From NCBI GenBank assembly GCA_009692115.1, contig SHZU01000014.1, forward strand, positions 1-58,852: a stretch of 58,852 nucleotides of DNA. Direction: 5' to 3'. Below, one piece after another: positions 1 through 8,871 of this stretch (position 1 is its first letter; each line of letters opens with the position of its first letter). Source of the stretch: Gemmatimonadota bacterium (GTDB taxonomy: Bacteria; Gemmatimonadota; Gemmatimonadetes; Gemmatimonadales; GWC2-71-9). The notes under the pieces were generated by a model. The model worked only from the letters and a program-made list of their open reading frames with translations, was not told the DNA's origin and searched no databases. Position numbers and translations under genes: made by a program.

Positions 1-204
1 GGTGGCGTCGCCCACTTCACGGCGGGAGAGGCTGTTGACGATATGGACGATGGTCTGGGTCTCGAGGTCATGGATCACGACCTCGGCGAACGGAAACAGC
101 AGGACGGCAATGCCGTCGGCGAGCGGCCGGGTGCGTGCGAGGAGGAGGCGTTGGGCCGTGGTCTGACCGGTGCGGGTGCCAGTGGCCTTGGGGGCTTTTG
201 ACAT
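1..204 (-). CDS. YheO/DauR-type PAS transcriptional regulator, N-terminal part (cut by window edge)
   Basis: A leftward open frame of 68 codons starts at the ATG whose complement is at 202-204 and runs off the left edge. After a basic N-terminus (MSKAPKATGTRTG) it reads LLFPFAEVVIHDLETQTIVHIVNSLSRREVG, split here as LLFPFAEVVIHDLE and TQTIVHIVNSLSRREVG. This matches the start of the YheO-like PAS domain, which typically shows a pattern like EVVLHDL...I..I.N...GR.VG. Family members such as E. coli DauR/YheO regulate amino-acid catabolism and carry a C-terminal helix-turn-helix that would lie outside the window. A local role in controlling the amino-acid-type cluster to the right is only a guess. 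Confidence 0.7.
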   Translation of the reverse strand, partial: MSKAPKATGTRTGQTTAQRLLLARTRPLADGIAVLLFPFAEVVIHDLETQTIVHIVNSLSRREVGDAT

Positions 205-410
205 TGAAAGTCCACAATAGACGCTTGAGTCCAGTTCCGTCAAGGCACCTGCCCCGCGCCGACGATGCCGAGCGGAAGACGGCCTCGGCACCACGAACTA
301 CATTTCGGTTGGGCTGGCCGTGTCCTGGTGGCGCCGTCGTGAATCAGCGGTCTAGACCCCGGACGGCCGGACGGCGTCCAAGCAAGCGTCCTCCCAACCG
401 GATCCAACCC

Positions 411-638
411 ATGTCTCGTTCGCCATTCCGTCCGTCCGGGCTCGCCGTGACCGTGACCGCGACCCTCGCGCTGGGGACCGCGATGGCGGAGGAGGAAAAG
501 GGCTCGATCCGGGTGGGAAAACTCGCCGACCTCGTAGTGCCCACCAAGAACAGCATGACGGTTCCCGAAGACGAGAGCCCGACGGCGCGGGTGGCGATGA
601 CGATCCTTGGCGGGACAGTCGTGTACGACAAGAAGTAG
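411..638 (+). pseudogene. C-terminal remnant of an amidohydrolase-3 family protein
   Basis: From about residue 30 onward this short frame reads EEEKGSIRVGKLADLVV, then a TVPEDE segment, and ends GGTVVYDKK. This is the usual tail of YtcJ-like amidohydrolases (GSI.vGKlADlvvl...TvpedeI....T.vgGkvVYd). The metal-binding barrel that should precede it, over 400 residues, is absent. The upstream part of the frame is arginine- and proline-rich and looks like non-coding translation. The ATG at 411 is arbitrary. I read it as a broken gene rather than a functional small protein. Confidence 0.6.
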
Positions 639-698
639 CAGGGGGGCGCCAGGTCGTTGGGTGGGGCAGAACTCCGAGGAGAACGGGAGGCGTTTCGG

Positions 699-1571
699 TT
701 AACGGAACAGTCCGATCAGCGCCGCAATGTCTCGCTCCGACCACCCCCGCGCGGCGGCCTCCGCCAACAACCCCTCGGCGGCGGCGGTGAGCGGCAACGG
801 CGCCCCAGTCTCCCGCCCCACCACATCGATCAGACCGAGATCCTTCGCATAGAGACGGAGCGGCGCACCCGCCTCGAAGTTCCCAGCCAGGACTCTGCCT
901 AACGTTCGCTCCAGCATCTTCGACTGTCCGAAACTCACCTTCACCACCTCGCCCACCGCCGCGAGGTCGAGGCCGGCCCGCTCAGCGAATGCGAGCGCCT
1001 CAGCTGCCGCTGCGCCGTGCACGAAAGTCAGTAATTGGTTGACCAGCTTGGTGAGCGAGCCCGCGCCGACCTCGCCCATCCGGACGACGGTCTTGCCGTA
1101 CGCCCGCATGACCGGCCCCGCCCGCTCGAAGGTCGTAGCCGTGCCCCCCGCCATGATCGTCAGGGTTCCCTGCTCCGCTCCCTCGGGGCCGCCGCTCATC
1201 GGGGCATCGAGAAAGCCCATCCCCTTGGCGCCGAGACCGACGCCGATCTCGCGGGCCAGATCGGGGCCGATGGTGCCGTGGTCGAGCGCTATCGATCCGG
1301 AACGAGCCCGGTTCACGACACCATCGGGGCCAAGAAACACCTCGCGCGAGGTCTCGACCCGGTCGAGACAGGCGCAGATCACGTCGGCTTCCGCCGCGAC
1401 ATCACCCGCGCTGCCTAACACCCTAGCCCCCGCCGCTCGGAGCCCATCGGCCTTGGCTGCGGTCCGGTTGTACACCAGAAGCGGAAACCCGGCCTTGAGC
1501 AGATTGCGGCACATCGGGAGCCCCATCCGGCCCAGACCGATGAACCCAACGACCGGAAGTGGCTCAGCCAT
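699..1571 (-). CDS. NAD(P)-dependent beta-hydroxyacid dehydrogenase (3-hydroxyisobutyrate / tartronate-semialdehyde reductase family)
   Basis: A 290-residue protein of normal family length. It opens with the Rossmann motif [13 protein letters not shown] at about residues 8-20, followed by the NRT segment (VYNRTAAKA) that usually selects NADP. The substrate-binding signature is [18 protein letters not shown], and the catalytic lysine region is [13 protein letters not shown]. It is the last gene of a leftward operon and its start overlaps the dehydratase upstream by 8 bases. A hydroxypyruvate-isomerase-like gene lies nearby (10185), so tartronate-semialdehyde reduction to glycerate is one option and 3-hydroxyisobutyrate oxidation another. 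Sequence alone does not decide between them. Confidence 0.85.
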   Translation of the reverse strand: MAEPLPVVGFIGLGRMGLPMCRNLLKAGFPLLVYNRTAAKADGLRAAGARVLGSAGDVAAEADVICACLDRVETSREVFLGPDGVVNRARSGSIALDHGTIGPDLAREIGVGLGAKGMGFLDAPMSGGPEGAEQGTLTIMAGGTATTFERAGPVMRAYGKTVVRMGEVGAGSLTKLVNQLLTFVHGAAAAEALAFAERAGLDLAAVGEVVKVSFGQSKMLERTLGRVLAGNFEAGAPLRLYAKDLGLIDVVGRETGAPLPLTAAAEGLLAEAAARGWSERDIAALIGLFR

Positions 1572-3237
1572 CGGTGACGCACCCTTCCGACGCGGGCCCG
1601 ACCGCCCGGGCGTACTTGAGCAGCACCCCGTGCTTCGCCTTGAGCGGTGGCGCCCGCCACGCCTTCCGTCGCCGCTCCCACTCGGCCGGGTCGACCGCGG
1701 CGCTCATGGTGCGGGTGGTGGCGTCGATCGCGATCCGGTCGCCATCCTGGAGTAAGGCGATGGGCCCGCCCTCCTGCGCTTCGGGCGTCACATGCCCCAC
1801 CACGAAGCCGTGGGTGCCGCCGGAAAAGCGGCCATCGGTAATCAGCGCCACCGAGGTGCCGAGTGCCGAGCCCATGATCGCCCCGGTAATCGAGAGCATT
1901 TCGGGCATGCCGGGGCCGCCTTTCGGCCCTTCGTAGCGAATCACCACCACGTCACCCGGTCGGACTGCCTTCCCCTCGAGCGCGGCCATCGCGTCTTCTT
2001 CGGCGTCGAACACCCGGGCGGGGCCTTCGAATCGCATCCCTTCCTTGCCGGTGATTTTGGCCACGGCCCCGTCGGGCGCCAGGTTGCCACGAAGAATCTC
2101 GATGTGCCCGGTCGGCTTGAACGGGCGGTCGATCGGCCGGATCACTTCCTGGCCCGCCTTGAGGCCGGGAAGTTCAGCCAAGTTTTCCGCTACCGTTCGG
2201 CCGGTCACCGTGGGGCAGCGACCGTCGAGCAGGCCGAGTTCGAGGAGATACTTCATGACCGCGGGGGTGCCCCCGACCTGGTGGAGGTCCTCCATGACGT
2301 ACCGGCCGCTGGGCTTCAAGTCCGCGAGGAACGGCACTCGGTTGCTGGCCGCCTGGAAGTCGTCGATCGAAAGCGGCACCCCGGCCGACCGGGCAATGGC
2401 CAACAAGTGAAGCACCGCGTTGGTCGACCCGCCTAACGCCATGACCACCACCATCGCGTTCTCGAAGCTGGCCCGGCAGACGATCTGCCGGGGGGTGAGC
2501 CCGGTTTCGAGGAGGCCGCGGAGCGCCGCCCCGGCCCGGAGGCACTCGTCGTGCTTAAGCGGATCGGTGGCCGGCGTCGAGGAGCTGTACGGCAGGGTCA
2601 GGCCCAGGGCCTCCGCCGCGGTGGCCATGGTATTGGCCGTGTACATCCCGCCACAGGCCCCGGCCCCCGGGCAAGCATGACGGACGACGGCGTCGACCGA
2701 CGCTTGGGTCCGGGTTCCACCCAGAAACTCGCCATAGCTCTGGAAGACCGAAACGATGTCGAGGGTCTCCCCGGCGTGGTGGCCCGGCCGGATCGTGCCG
2801 CCGAAGATCATCAAGGCCGGCCGGTCGAGCCGGACCATCGCGATCAGCGACCCCGGCAGGTTTTTGTCGCACCCGGGAATCGCGATCAGCCCGTCGTACC
2901 ATTGGGCCGACATGATGGTTTCGATCGAATCGGCGATGACCTCGCGGGATGGGAGCGAGTAGCACATTCCTTCGGTGCCCATCGAAATGCCGTCGCTCAC
3001 GCCGATGGTGTTGAAGCGCATCCCGAGCATTCCCGCCGAGATCACCCCTTCCTTGACGATATCGGCCAGGCCGAGGAGATGCATGTTGCAGGGGTTGCCG
3101 TCGAACCACATGCTGGCAATGCCGACCTGCGCCTTGTCCAGGTCGGATTCGGTCAAGCCGGCGCCGAACAGCATGGCCCGGGAGCCGACCTGGGCCCGGG
3201 CCTGGGTTAAACGGGCGCTGTACCGATTGAGAGCCAC
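1564..3237 (-). CDS. ilvD: dihydroxy-acid dehydratase (IlvD/Edd family)
   Basis: 557 residues with a GTG start at 3237. It has the Fe-S and metal signatures of IlvD enzymes: PGCDKNLPG at about residues 122-130, [16 protein letters not shown] at about 188-203, and the C-terminal region [21 protein letters not shown]. IlvD converts 2,3-dihydroxy acids to 2-keto acids in branched-chain amino-acid synthesis; relatives dehydrate sugar acids such as arabinonate or xylonate. No other ilv genes are present. It sits between a BKACE gene (8 bases upstream) and a hydroxyacid dehydrogenase in a catabolic operon, so a sugar-acid or other catabolic substrate is plausible. The family is secure; the exact substrate is not. 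Confidence 0.85.
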   Translation of the reverse strand: MALNRYSARLTQARAQVGSRAMLFGAGLTESDLDKAQVGIASMWFDGNPCNMHLLGLADIVKEGVISAGMLGMRFNTIGVSDGISMGTEGMCYSLPSREVIADSIETIMSAQWYDGLIAIPGCDKNLPGSLIAMVRLDRPALMIFGGTIRPGHHAGETLDIVSVFQSYGEFLGGTRTQASVDAVVRHACPGAGACGGMYTANTMATAAEALGLTLPYSSSTPATDPLKHDECLRAGAALRGLLETGLTPRQIVCRASFENAMVVVMALGGSTNAVLHLLAIARSAGVPLSIDDFQAASNRVPFLADLKPSGRYVMEDLHQVGGTPAVMKYLLELGLLDGRCPTVTGRTVAENLAELPGLKAGQEVIRPIDRPFKPTGHIEILRGNLAPDGAVAKITGKEGMRFEGPARVFDAEEDAMAALEGKAVRPGDVVVIRYEGPKGGPGMPEMLSITGAIMGSALGTSVALITDGRFSGGTHGFVVGHVTPEAQEGGPIALLQDGDRIAIDATTRTMSAAVDPAEWERRRKAWRAPPLKAKHGVLLKYARAVGPASEGCVTDG

Positions 3238-3245
3238 GGGAAGCC

Positions 3246-4067
3246 TCAGGAGTTCTTGATCTTGAGCAACTGGCGTGCTTCCGCCGGGGTCGCGATGTCA
3301 CGCTGGAGTTCTTTGGCCAGGCGAACCGCCCGCTCAACCAACTGGACGTTGGTGGCCAGCACTTTGTGGGAGTAGTAGATGTTGTCCTCGATCCCGACCC
3401 GGCAATGACCGCCCATGATGATGCCGAGGGTCGTCACCGGCAACTGGGCCCGCCCCACCCCAATGCAACTCCATTTGGCGCCGGCCGGGAGCAGGTTCAT
3501 CAGCGTGAGCATGTTCTGGGGGGTGAACGACAATGCGTTCTGGACGCCGAGCACGAAGTCGAAGAACGGCGGATCGTCGATCAGCCCCATCTTCCAGAGC
3601 CGGGCGCCGGCCTCGATATGGCTGGCATCGAAACACTCGATTTCGGGCCGGACCCCGTACTCCTTCATCTTGGCGGCCCAGTACTCGGCGTAATCGGTCC
3701 GGTTGATGTAGGGCCCCTGCGGAAAGTTGACCGAGCCGACGTTCAAACTCATCATGTCCGGCTTGAGGTCCACCATCCGGATCCGGCCTTCCCGGTCGTC
3801 GAGCCCCCAGCCGGTCGACATCTGGACAATCAAAGTGGTGTGCTTCCGAAGCCCCTCCAGCACCCTGGCGAAGTAGTCGTAGTCGAGGCAGGCCTTCTGA
3901 TCTTTGTCGCGGGCGTGGTAGTGGAGAATCGAGGCACCGGCCTCCCAGCATTGGATCCCGGTTTCGATCACCTCATCGGCCGTGACCGCGACGTGGGGGG
4001 TGTGCTCCTTCGTGGCCACCGGGCCATTCGGCGCGACGGTAATGATCAGCTTGTCCATTCGACTCAC
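3246..4067 (-). CDS. BKACE family beta-keto acid cleavage enzyme (DUF849), copy 1
   Basis: 273 residues. The zinc-binding pattern of 3-keto-5-aminohexanoate cleavage enzyme (Kce) is visible: HYHARD at about residues 49-54 supplies the His-x-His pair, and [11 protein letters not shown] near residues 220-230 supplies the acidic ligand and C-terminal signature. These enzymes condense a beta-keto acid with acetyl-CoA to give acetoacetate and a new acyl-CoA. The gene overlaps the upstream SDR by 4 bases (ATGA-type), implying coupled translation. A paralogue with a different N-terminal signature lies at 13863. The keto-acid substrate cannot be read from sequence, but adjacent aminotransferases suggest one derived from an amino acid. 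Confidence 0.88.
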   Translation of the reverse strand: MSRMDKLIITVAPNGPVATKEHTPHVAVTADEVIETGIQCWEAGASILHYHARDKDQKACLDYDYFARVLEGLRKHTTLIVQMSTGWGLDDREGRIRMVDLKPDMMSLNVGSVNFPQGPYINRTDYAEYWAAKMKEYGVRPEIECFDASHIEAGARLWKMGLIDDPPFFDFVLGVQNALSFTPQNMLTLMNLLPAGAKWSCIGVGRAQLPVTTLGIIMGGHCRVGIEDNIYYSHKVLATNVQLVERAVRLAKELQRDIATPAEARQLLKIKNS

Positions 4068-4894
4068 GACATCTTATAGCCGCCACCGCAGGTCAGACAC
4101 TCTCCGGTAACGTAGTTGGATTCGGGAATACAGAGGAGATACACAGCCCCGGCCGCTTCCTCGGGCGTCCCGGCCCGACCAAGCGGAATCACGGTGCCCG
4201 CCGCCTTGAACGCGTCAGGACTGATGCCGACGGCAATCTGGCGCCCGTCGATATCGATCGTCGCCCCCCCGTGGGCCGGGGCGGTCGTCAACCGGGTCTC
4301 GATCAGACCGAACGCCACCGCATTGACCGTGATCTTGTACCGCCCCCACTCCTTGGCAAGGGCCCGAGTCAGCCCGATGACGCCGGCCTTGCCCGCCGAG
4401 TAGTTGGCCTGGCCCGCATTACCCCCCGTGCCGGACACCGAGGAAATGTTGACCACTTTTCGATAGACTTCGCGGCCCGCCGCGGCCTCGGCCTTGGCGG
4501 CGCTCCGGAGAAACTCGCTCGCGGCCCGGAGAATCCGGAAGGGCGCCCCGAGATGAACATCGATGATGGCATCGAACTGCTCGTCGGTCATCTTCTGGAT
4601 GACGTTGTCCCAGGTATAGCCGGCGTTGTTGACGATGATGTCGATTCCGCCATAGTTGTCCAATGCGGTCTTGATCCACCGATCCGGGAACGATTTATCG
4701 GTCACGTTGCCGGCGCAGACCACGGCCTGGCCCCCGCCGGCCCGAATGGCGGCCGCCGTGGCCTCCGCGGGGGCCGGATCGAGGTCGTTGATCACCACCT
4801 TGGCGCCCTCGGAGGCAAACTTCTTGGCAATGGCCTGGCCAATGCCCCGGCCGCTGCCGGTGACCAGCGCCACTTTTCCTTGCAATGTCGGCAT
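4064..4894 (-). CDS. SDR-family oxidoreductase (3-oxoacyl-ACP reductase-like)
   Basis: 276 residues, classical SDR. The cofactor motif TGSGRGIGQAIA is near residues 12-23, NNAGYT near 90, catalytic Ser in SSVSGTGG and the YSAGK Tyr-Lys pair near 165. The region between the catalytic helix and the C-terminus is slightly longer than usual (insert around AHGGATIDIDGRQ). It probably oxidises or reduces a beta-hydroxy/keto intermediate for the BKACE or thiolase in the same operon. The next gene downstream overlaps it by 4 bases; the thiolase-like gene upstream ends 23 bases away. Confidence 0.85.
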   Translation of the reverse strand: MPTLQGKVALVTGSGRGIGQAIAKKFASEGAKVVINDLDPAPAEATAAAIRAGGGQAVVCAGNVTDKSFPDRWIKTALDNYGGIDIIVNNAGYTWDNVIQKMTDEQFDAIIDVHLGAPFRILRAASEFLRSAAKAEAAAGREVYRKVVNISSVSGTGGNAGQANYSAGKAGVIGLTRALAKEWGRYKITVNAVAFGLIETRLTTAPAHGGATIDIDGRQIAVGISPDAFKAAGTVIPLGRAGTPEEAAGAVYLLCIPESNYVTGECLTCGGGYKMS

Positions 4895-4917
4895 ACCCTG
4901 AATCTCCAGAAAAGAGT

Positions 4918-6105
4918 CTAGTTGGTGGTCCGGTACATGGTCACGACGCAGGCTCCACCCAAGCCGAGGTTGTGCTGGAGCGCGATCCGGGCGCCCGGCA
5001 CTTGGCGGCCGCCGGCCTCACCCCGAAGGTGCCACACCAGTTCGGTGCACTGAGCGAGGCCGGTGGCCCCCAACGGATGCCCCTTCGACAGCAGGCCGCC
5101 GGATGGGTTGGTCACGACTTGGCCGCCATAGGTGTTGTCGCCCTCGACCACGAACCGTTCAGCGGTGCCGGGCGGCGTCAGGCCCAACGCTTCATAGGTC
5201 AGGAGTTCGTTGGCGGTGAAGCAATCGTGCAGTTCGACGACATCGACATCGGACGGACCGATGCCAGTCTGTTCGAAGACCTGGTCCGCGGCCCGGCGGG
5301 CCATGTCGAAGCCGACCAATCGCATCATGTCGCCCTGATCGAAGGTGCCGGGCACGTCGCTGGTCATTGCTTGCCCCGCAATCCGGACCCGCATATCCAA
5401 ACCAAGCGATTTGGCGAACGCCTCCGAGCAGAGCACGGCCGCCGCGGCCCCGCAGGTGGGCGGGCAACACTGGAGCCGGGTCAACGGAGCCACGATGGCC
5501 GGCGAGGCCAGGACCTCCTCTTCGGTGACCGGGGTCCGAAACAAGGCGAACGGGTTCTCCGCCGCGTGGCGCCGGGCCTTGACGCTGATCTTGGCGAAGG
5601 TACTGGCCTTGGTGTCGTGCTCCTTCATGTACTGACGGCCGGCGGCGGCAAAGTACTGGGGCGCGATCGGGCCGTCCAGGTCGATCCCGTCCTTCCGGTC
5701 AACCGCCGCCACGAACTCGTCGAGCGGCGTCGGGCGGTCGGTGTACATCTTCGTGATCGGGCCCGGTACCATCTGCTCGAACCCAAGCGCCAGAGCGCAT
5801 TCCACGACGCCCGACTCGACCGCCTGGCGGGCCAGGAATAGGGCGGTTGAACCGGTCGAGCAGTTGTTGTTGACATTGATGATCGGAATGCTGGTGAGTC
5901 CCACCTGATAGAGCGCCCGCTGGCCCGAACAACTGTCCCCAAACACAAAACCGACATACGCCTGCTCGATCCGCTCGTAGGGCACTCGGGCATCCGCGAG
6001 CGCGGCCCGGGCGGCGTTGGCCCCCATAGTTGGATAGGCGTCGCTCTTCCCCGGTTTCGCAAACGGAACCATTCCTACTCCGACGACATACACTGGTCGC
6101 GACAC
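4918..6105 (-). CDS. SCP-x-type thiolase / acetyl-CoA acetyltransferase-like protein
   Basis: 395 residues from a GTG at 6105. I prefer this to the ATG at 6141 because it removes a 26-base overlap with the upstream gene and has a GAGG ribosome-binding site 8 bases before it. Catalytic features are NNNCSTGSTAL (nucleophilic Cys), VELHDCFTANELL, GGLLSKGHPLGATG (His) and the C-terminal HNLGLGGACVV, as in sterol-carrier-protein-x thiolases. Members cleave or form beta-ketoacyl-CoA. Sitting directly after two hot-dog hydratases, it probably acts on the ketoacyl-CoA their pathway produces. Confidence 0.85.
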   Translation of the reverse strand: MSRPVYVVGVGMVPFAKPGKSDAYPTMGANAARAALADARVPYERIEQAYVGFVFGDSCSGQRALYQVGLTSIPIINVNNNCSTGSTALFLARQAVESGVVECALALGFEQMVPGPITKMYTDRPTPLDEFVAAVDRKDGIDLDGPIAPQYFAAAGRQYMKEHDTKASTFAKISVKARRHAAENPFALFRTPVTEEEVLASPAIVAPLTRLQCCPPTCGAAAAVLCSEAFAKSLGLDMRVRIAGQAMTSDVPGTFDQGDMMRLVGFDMARRAADQVFEQTGIGPSDVDVVELHDCFTANELLTYEALGLTPPGTAERFVVEGDNTYGGQVVTNPSGGLLSKGHPLGATGLAQCTELVWHLRGEAGGRQVPGARIALQHNLGLGGACVVTMYRTTN

Positions 6106-6115
6106 GGTCAGGGCC

Positions 6116-6523
6116 TCAGGTGGGATGATCGATGATGGCAAAGCCGGCCAGCTTTCGCTCGCCGGCGCTATTCCGAAGTTCGAGATCGACCCGGCACCGA
6201 TTGGGCACTCCGTCGACGCCCACTTCCGCCACGACCCCGGTAGCCGTCAGCACTTCCTCGGGGTAGGTAATGGCCACGAACCGGACTTGAAGATCGTGAA
6301 CCGCATCTTGGGAAACCCACTCGGTCAGGGCCCGGACCACGTAGGCAGAGCCGAGCATCCCATGCATGAAGACGTCGGGATACCCGGCCCCCTTGGCAAA
6401 GGCCGCGTCGATGTGGAGCGGGACATGGTCGCCCGACCCGCCGGCGTAGAGCGCGAGGGTTCCCCGGGAGAGCGGAGGCAGGGTGAGGGACGGGATGGCG
6501 TCACCGACTTGAGCCCGGGTCAT
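6116..6523 (-). CDS. MaoC-like hot-dog dehydratase
   Basis: 135 residues with the hot-dog signature YAGGSGDHVPLHIDAAFAKG at about residues 29-48 and the later FMHGMLGSAYVVRAL. The Asp-x-x-x-x-His hydratase residues are within GDHVPLH. It overlaps the preceding hot-dog gene by 4 bases. The paired arrangement of an N-terminal-type and a C-terminal-type half in separate genes resembles heterodimeric (R)-enoyl-CoA hydratases such as the mycobacterial HadAB type. It likely hydrates an enoyl-CoA for the thiolase downstream. Confidence 0.83.
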   Translation of the reverse strand: MTRAQVGDAIPSLTLPPLSRGTLALYAGGSGDHVPLHIDAAFAKGAGYPDVFMHGMLGSAYVVRALTEWVSQDAVHDLQVRFVAITYPEEVLTATGVVAEVGVDGVPNRCRVDLELRNSAGERKLAGFAIIDHPT

Positions 6524-6969
6524 TGCGGGTTCCTCACGGCCAGGAGATTCCGGATCCGGGCCACAGTCCGGTCGCCATCGCAGTTGGTCACGTCCGAATC
6601 GAAGACCGCAAACTCGAGCGCTCCGCCCTTCTTGACGATGACGTCCGAGAGGACGCGGGTCACCCGGATCCGATCGCCGGCGCAGATCGAGTCGAACCGT
6701 TTCAGCTGCAGTTCGCCGTGGAGGATCCGCTCGACCGGGATGCCAATTTCGGCCAGATACCCGTGGCCGCCGGGGTCGTCGGCCAGGAGACAGTAGGCAA
6801 AGGTCAGCGGCGCCAGCATCGACCGATAACCGGCGGCTTGGGCGGCCGCCTCGTCAAGGTAGACAGGCCGAGTCTCGCCGATCGCCTTGGCGAGGAGCCG
6901 GAGCCGCCCCTTCTCGACGTCGACGATCCAGGGCTTCCAGACCTTCCCGATATGGGCCCGATCAATCAT
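6520..6969 (-). CDS. FAS1-like / MaoC N-terminal-type dehydratase subunit
   Basis: 149 residues resembling the N-terminal half of two-domain MaoC dehydratases: IGETRPVYLDEAAAQAAGY near residues 29-47, then APLTFAYCLL and the ELQLKRFDSICAGDRIRVT strand region. This half normally lacks the catalytic Asp-His pair and partners a second hot-dog protein, here the next gene (4-base overlap). It overlaps the APC permease upstream by 8 bases, so the group is probably one transcript. Confidence 0.82.
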   Translation of the reverse strand: MIDRAHIGKVWKPWIVDVEKGRLRLLAKAIGETRPVYLDEAAAQAAGYRSMLAPLTFAYCLLADDPGGHGYLAEIGIPVERILHGELQLKRFDSICAGDRIRVTRVLSDVIVKKGGALEFAVFDSDVTNCDGDRTVARIRNLLAVRNPQ

Positions 6970-8317
6970 TCGCCACCAGCCTTTTCTTGCGAGACCAATA
7001 CCAGTAGAACGGGAGTCCGGCCGCCACGATGCCGATCCCGACCAGACTCGATTCGAGCCGGGCGATCAGGAGATTCCCAAGATACCAGACCAGGATCGCG
7101 ATGTAGACCAGCGGCACCACCGGGTACCCAGGCACCTTGAACGGCCGGGGCAGGTTCGGCTCGCGCCGCCGGAGCACCATCAACCCAAGCACGGTGAGCA
7201 GCATGAACGACTGACCCACGAAGCCGACGTAGGTGAGAATTTCCTGATAGGTGCCGGCCAACGCAAACCCCGACGCGATCACCCCGAACACCAGGATCGC
7301 GGTGGCCGGCGTCCGGCGGGTTGGATGGACCCGGGCCAGCCGGCTGAAGAACAGCCCGTCCTGCGCCAGCGAAAAGGTGACCCTGGGGTAGTTGAGCAAC
7401 TGGGCGTTGGCGCCCCCGATGCCGGACCGGAACACCACCACCGCGATGACCGTGGCCCCGGTCGGGCCGAGGACGACTTGCATGGCATCGGCCGCAACGC
7501 GGGGCGACGCTTTCAGCTGGTCAAACGGCAGGACGTAGAGATAGGCGGCGTTGATGCTCAAGTACAGCGCAATCAGTGTTACCATCCCGCCGACGATGGC
7601 GCGGGGGAGATTTTTGGCCGGTTCGCGGACTTCGCCGGCGACGTGGGTAATGAAATACCAACCGCTGTAGCTGAAGATCGTCAGGATCATCGCCGTCCCG
7701 ACCGAACTCACCATCTCAGCCGAACTCTTGTCGGCTGGGAGCACCGGCAGGAAGTTGGCGACGCTCCCGTTGCCGAGCAGGAAGCAGGCGCCCACCACGG
7801 TCAGCAACCCGCCGACCTTGAGGACGGTCAGGATGTTCTGGGTTCGCCCGCCCGCGGTGACACCGAGCGCGTTGATGATCGCAAAGGTCATGATGATCAC
7901 GACCGTGAGCACTCGGGTGGCCCACGGCCCCGCCTCGGCAAGGCCCGGGATGAACTGGCCCGCATAGAGCGCCGCCAGCGAAGAGGTCACGGCCGTGGCC
8001 CCCGCCGCATAGGCGAAGAACATCATCCACCCGAATAGAAACGCGATCGGCGTGCCGGGATAGGCCCGCTTCAGAAACTGGTAGGTGCCGCCGGTCTCCG
8101 GGATAGCCCCCGCCAACTCGGCGAAGCTCAGAGCACCGCAGAGGGCAAGGAGTCCGGTCACCAACCAGGTCGTCAACTCGAGCCCGGGCGATCCCACTTC
8201 CCGGGCAATGGCGCTCGGCACCAGGAAGATGCTGGCGCCGATCGTGCCCCCGACCACCAGCGCCATGGCTTCGACCGGACCGAGGCCCCGGGTGAGCGCG
8301 GGTTGCTCCGTGGCCAT
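6962..8317 (-). CDS. APC-superfamily amino acid permease
   Basis: 451 residues from the ATG at 8317. A longer frame reaches 8491, but its extra 58 residues are not hydrophobic and run over the neighbouring small gene. Just after the start it shows GLGPVEAMALVVGGTIGASIFLVP, a typical APC first helix, with about twelve hydrophobic segments overall and FSYSGWYFITHVAGEVREPAKNLP in the middle, the conserved APC region. It is an inner-membrane amino acid or polyamine transporter and first gene of the leftward catabolic operon, so it probably imports the substrate. Confidence 0.85.
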   Translation of the reverse strand: MATEQPALTRGLGPVEAMALVVGGTIGASIFLVPSAIAREVGSPGLELTTWLVTGLLALCGALSFAELAGAIPETGGTYQFLKRAYPGTPIAFLFGWMMFFAYAAGATAVTSSLAALYAGQFIPGLAEAGPWATRVLTVVIIMTFAIINALGVTAGGRTQNILTVLKVGGLLTVVGACFLLGNGSVANFLPVLPADKSSAEMVSSVGTAMILTIFSYSGWYFITHVAGEVREPAKNLPRAIVGGMVTLIALYLSINAAYLYVLPFDQLKASPRVAADAMQVVLGPTGATVIAVVVFRSGIGGANAQLLNYPRVTFSLAQDGLFFSRLARVHPTRRTPATAILVFGVIASGFALAGTYQEILTYVGFVGQSFMLLTVLGLMVLRRREPNLPRPFKVPGYPVVPLVYIAILVWYLGNLLIARLESSLVGIGIVAAGLPFYWYWSRKKRLVAND

Positions 8318-8384
8318 GGCCGCTACCGCCCCGCCGTCCAGCACAGCAACAGCGTACCGATCCGAAAACCACGCCACGATGGGA

Positions 8385-8825
8385 TCACTGAGGGACCTTT
8401 CCCGCGAGTTGATCGTAGGCCCGCTGGAGTCCACGCTCCACCCGATCGTAGGTGTCGGCGGTATCGGCACGCTGCGGGTACCGGGCCGCATGGGCCCGGA
8501 AGTCCATTCTCCGGGCTGCGGCCGGAATAGTCAACCCGTCCCGATGCGCCGCCATCGCTTGAGCCTGACAATCTCGGAGAAATACCTGGAGATGATCATT
8601 GTATCGCGCGCCGGCCTCCATGAACAGTTCTCGGACCCGCTCATCGCTCACCTGCGCGATCACCTCGTTTTGGGTGGCCGTGTTGCCGGCGTCGTATCCG
8701 GGAATCCCGACCGCGGTGTGCAACTCATTGATCACCGTCCGGCCCGGGAGCTCCGCTACGCCAAGGAGCTCCTCAATATCCCGAAGCTCCGCTGAAACCT
8801 CTTGCCCAGATGACGCGGTGGTCAT
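8385..8825 (-). CDS. hypothetical protein, 146 residues, no family recognised
   Basis: Starts at the ATG at 8825 (MTTASSGQEV) and ends 67 bases before the APC permease start. It is soluble, acidic and mostly helical-looking, with ELRDIEELLGVAELPGRTV, a central DERVRELFMEAGARYNDHLQVF and a C-terminal DTYDRVERGLQRAYDQL. No signal peptide or known motif is seen. It faces away from the aminotransferase at 8872 with only 46 bases between them, which would have to hold two promoters unless one start is wrong. It may be the first gene of the permease operon. Confidence 0.5.
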   Translation of the reverse strand: MTTASSGQEVSAELRDIEELLGVAELPGRTVINELHTAVGIPGYDAGNTATQNEVIAQVSDERVRELFMEAGARYNDHLQVFLRDCQAQAMAAHRDGLTIPAAARRMDFRAHAARYPQRADTADTYDRVERGLQRAYDQLAGKVPQ

Positions 8826-8871
8826 ATTCTCAGCCGTCGGATCCACTTCCCCCGCGCCCTGGAAGTCACTG

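Noticed and set aside
2551-3210. Rightward open frame of 219 codons
   Set aside because: Antisense to the conserved N-terminal half of IlvD; no motif.
8318-8491. N-terminal extension of the APC permease
   Set aside because: The extra 58 residues are polar and overlap the 146-residue gene; the ATG at 8317 leads directly into the family's first helix.
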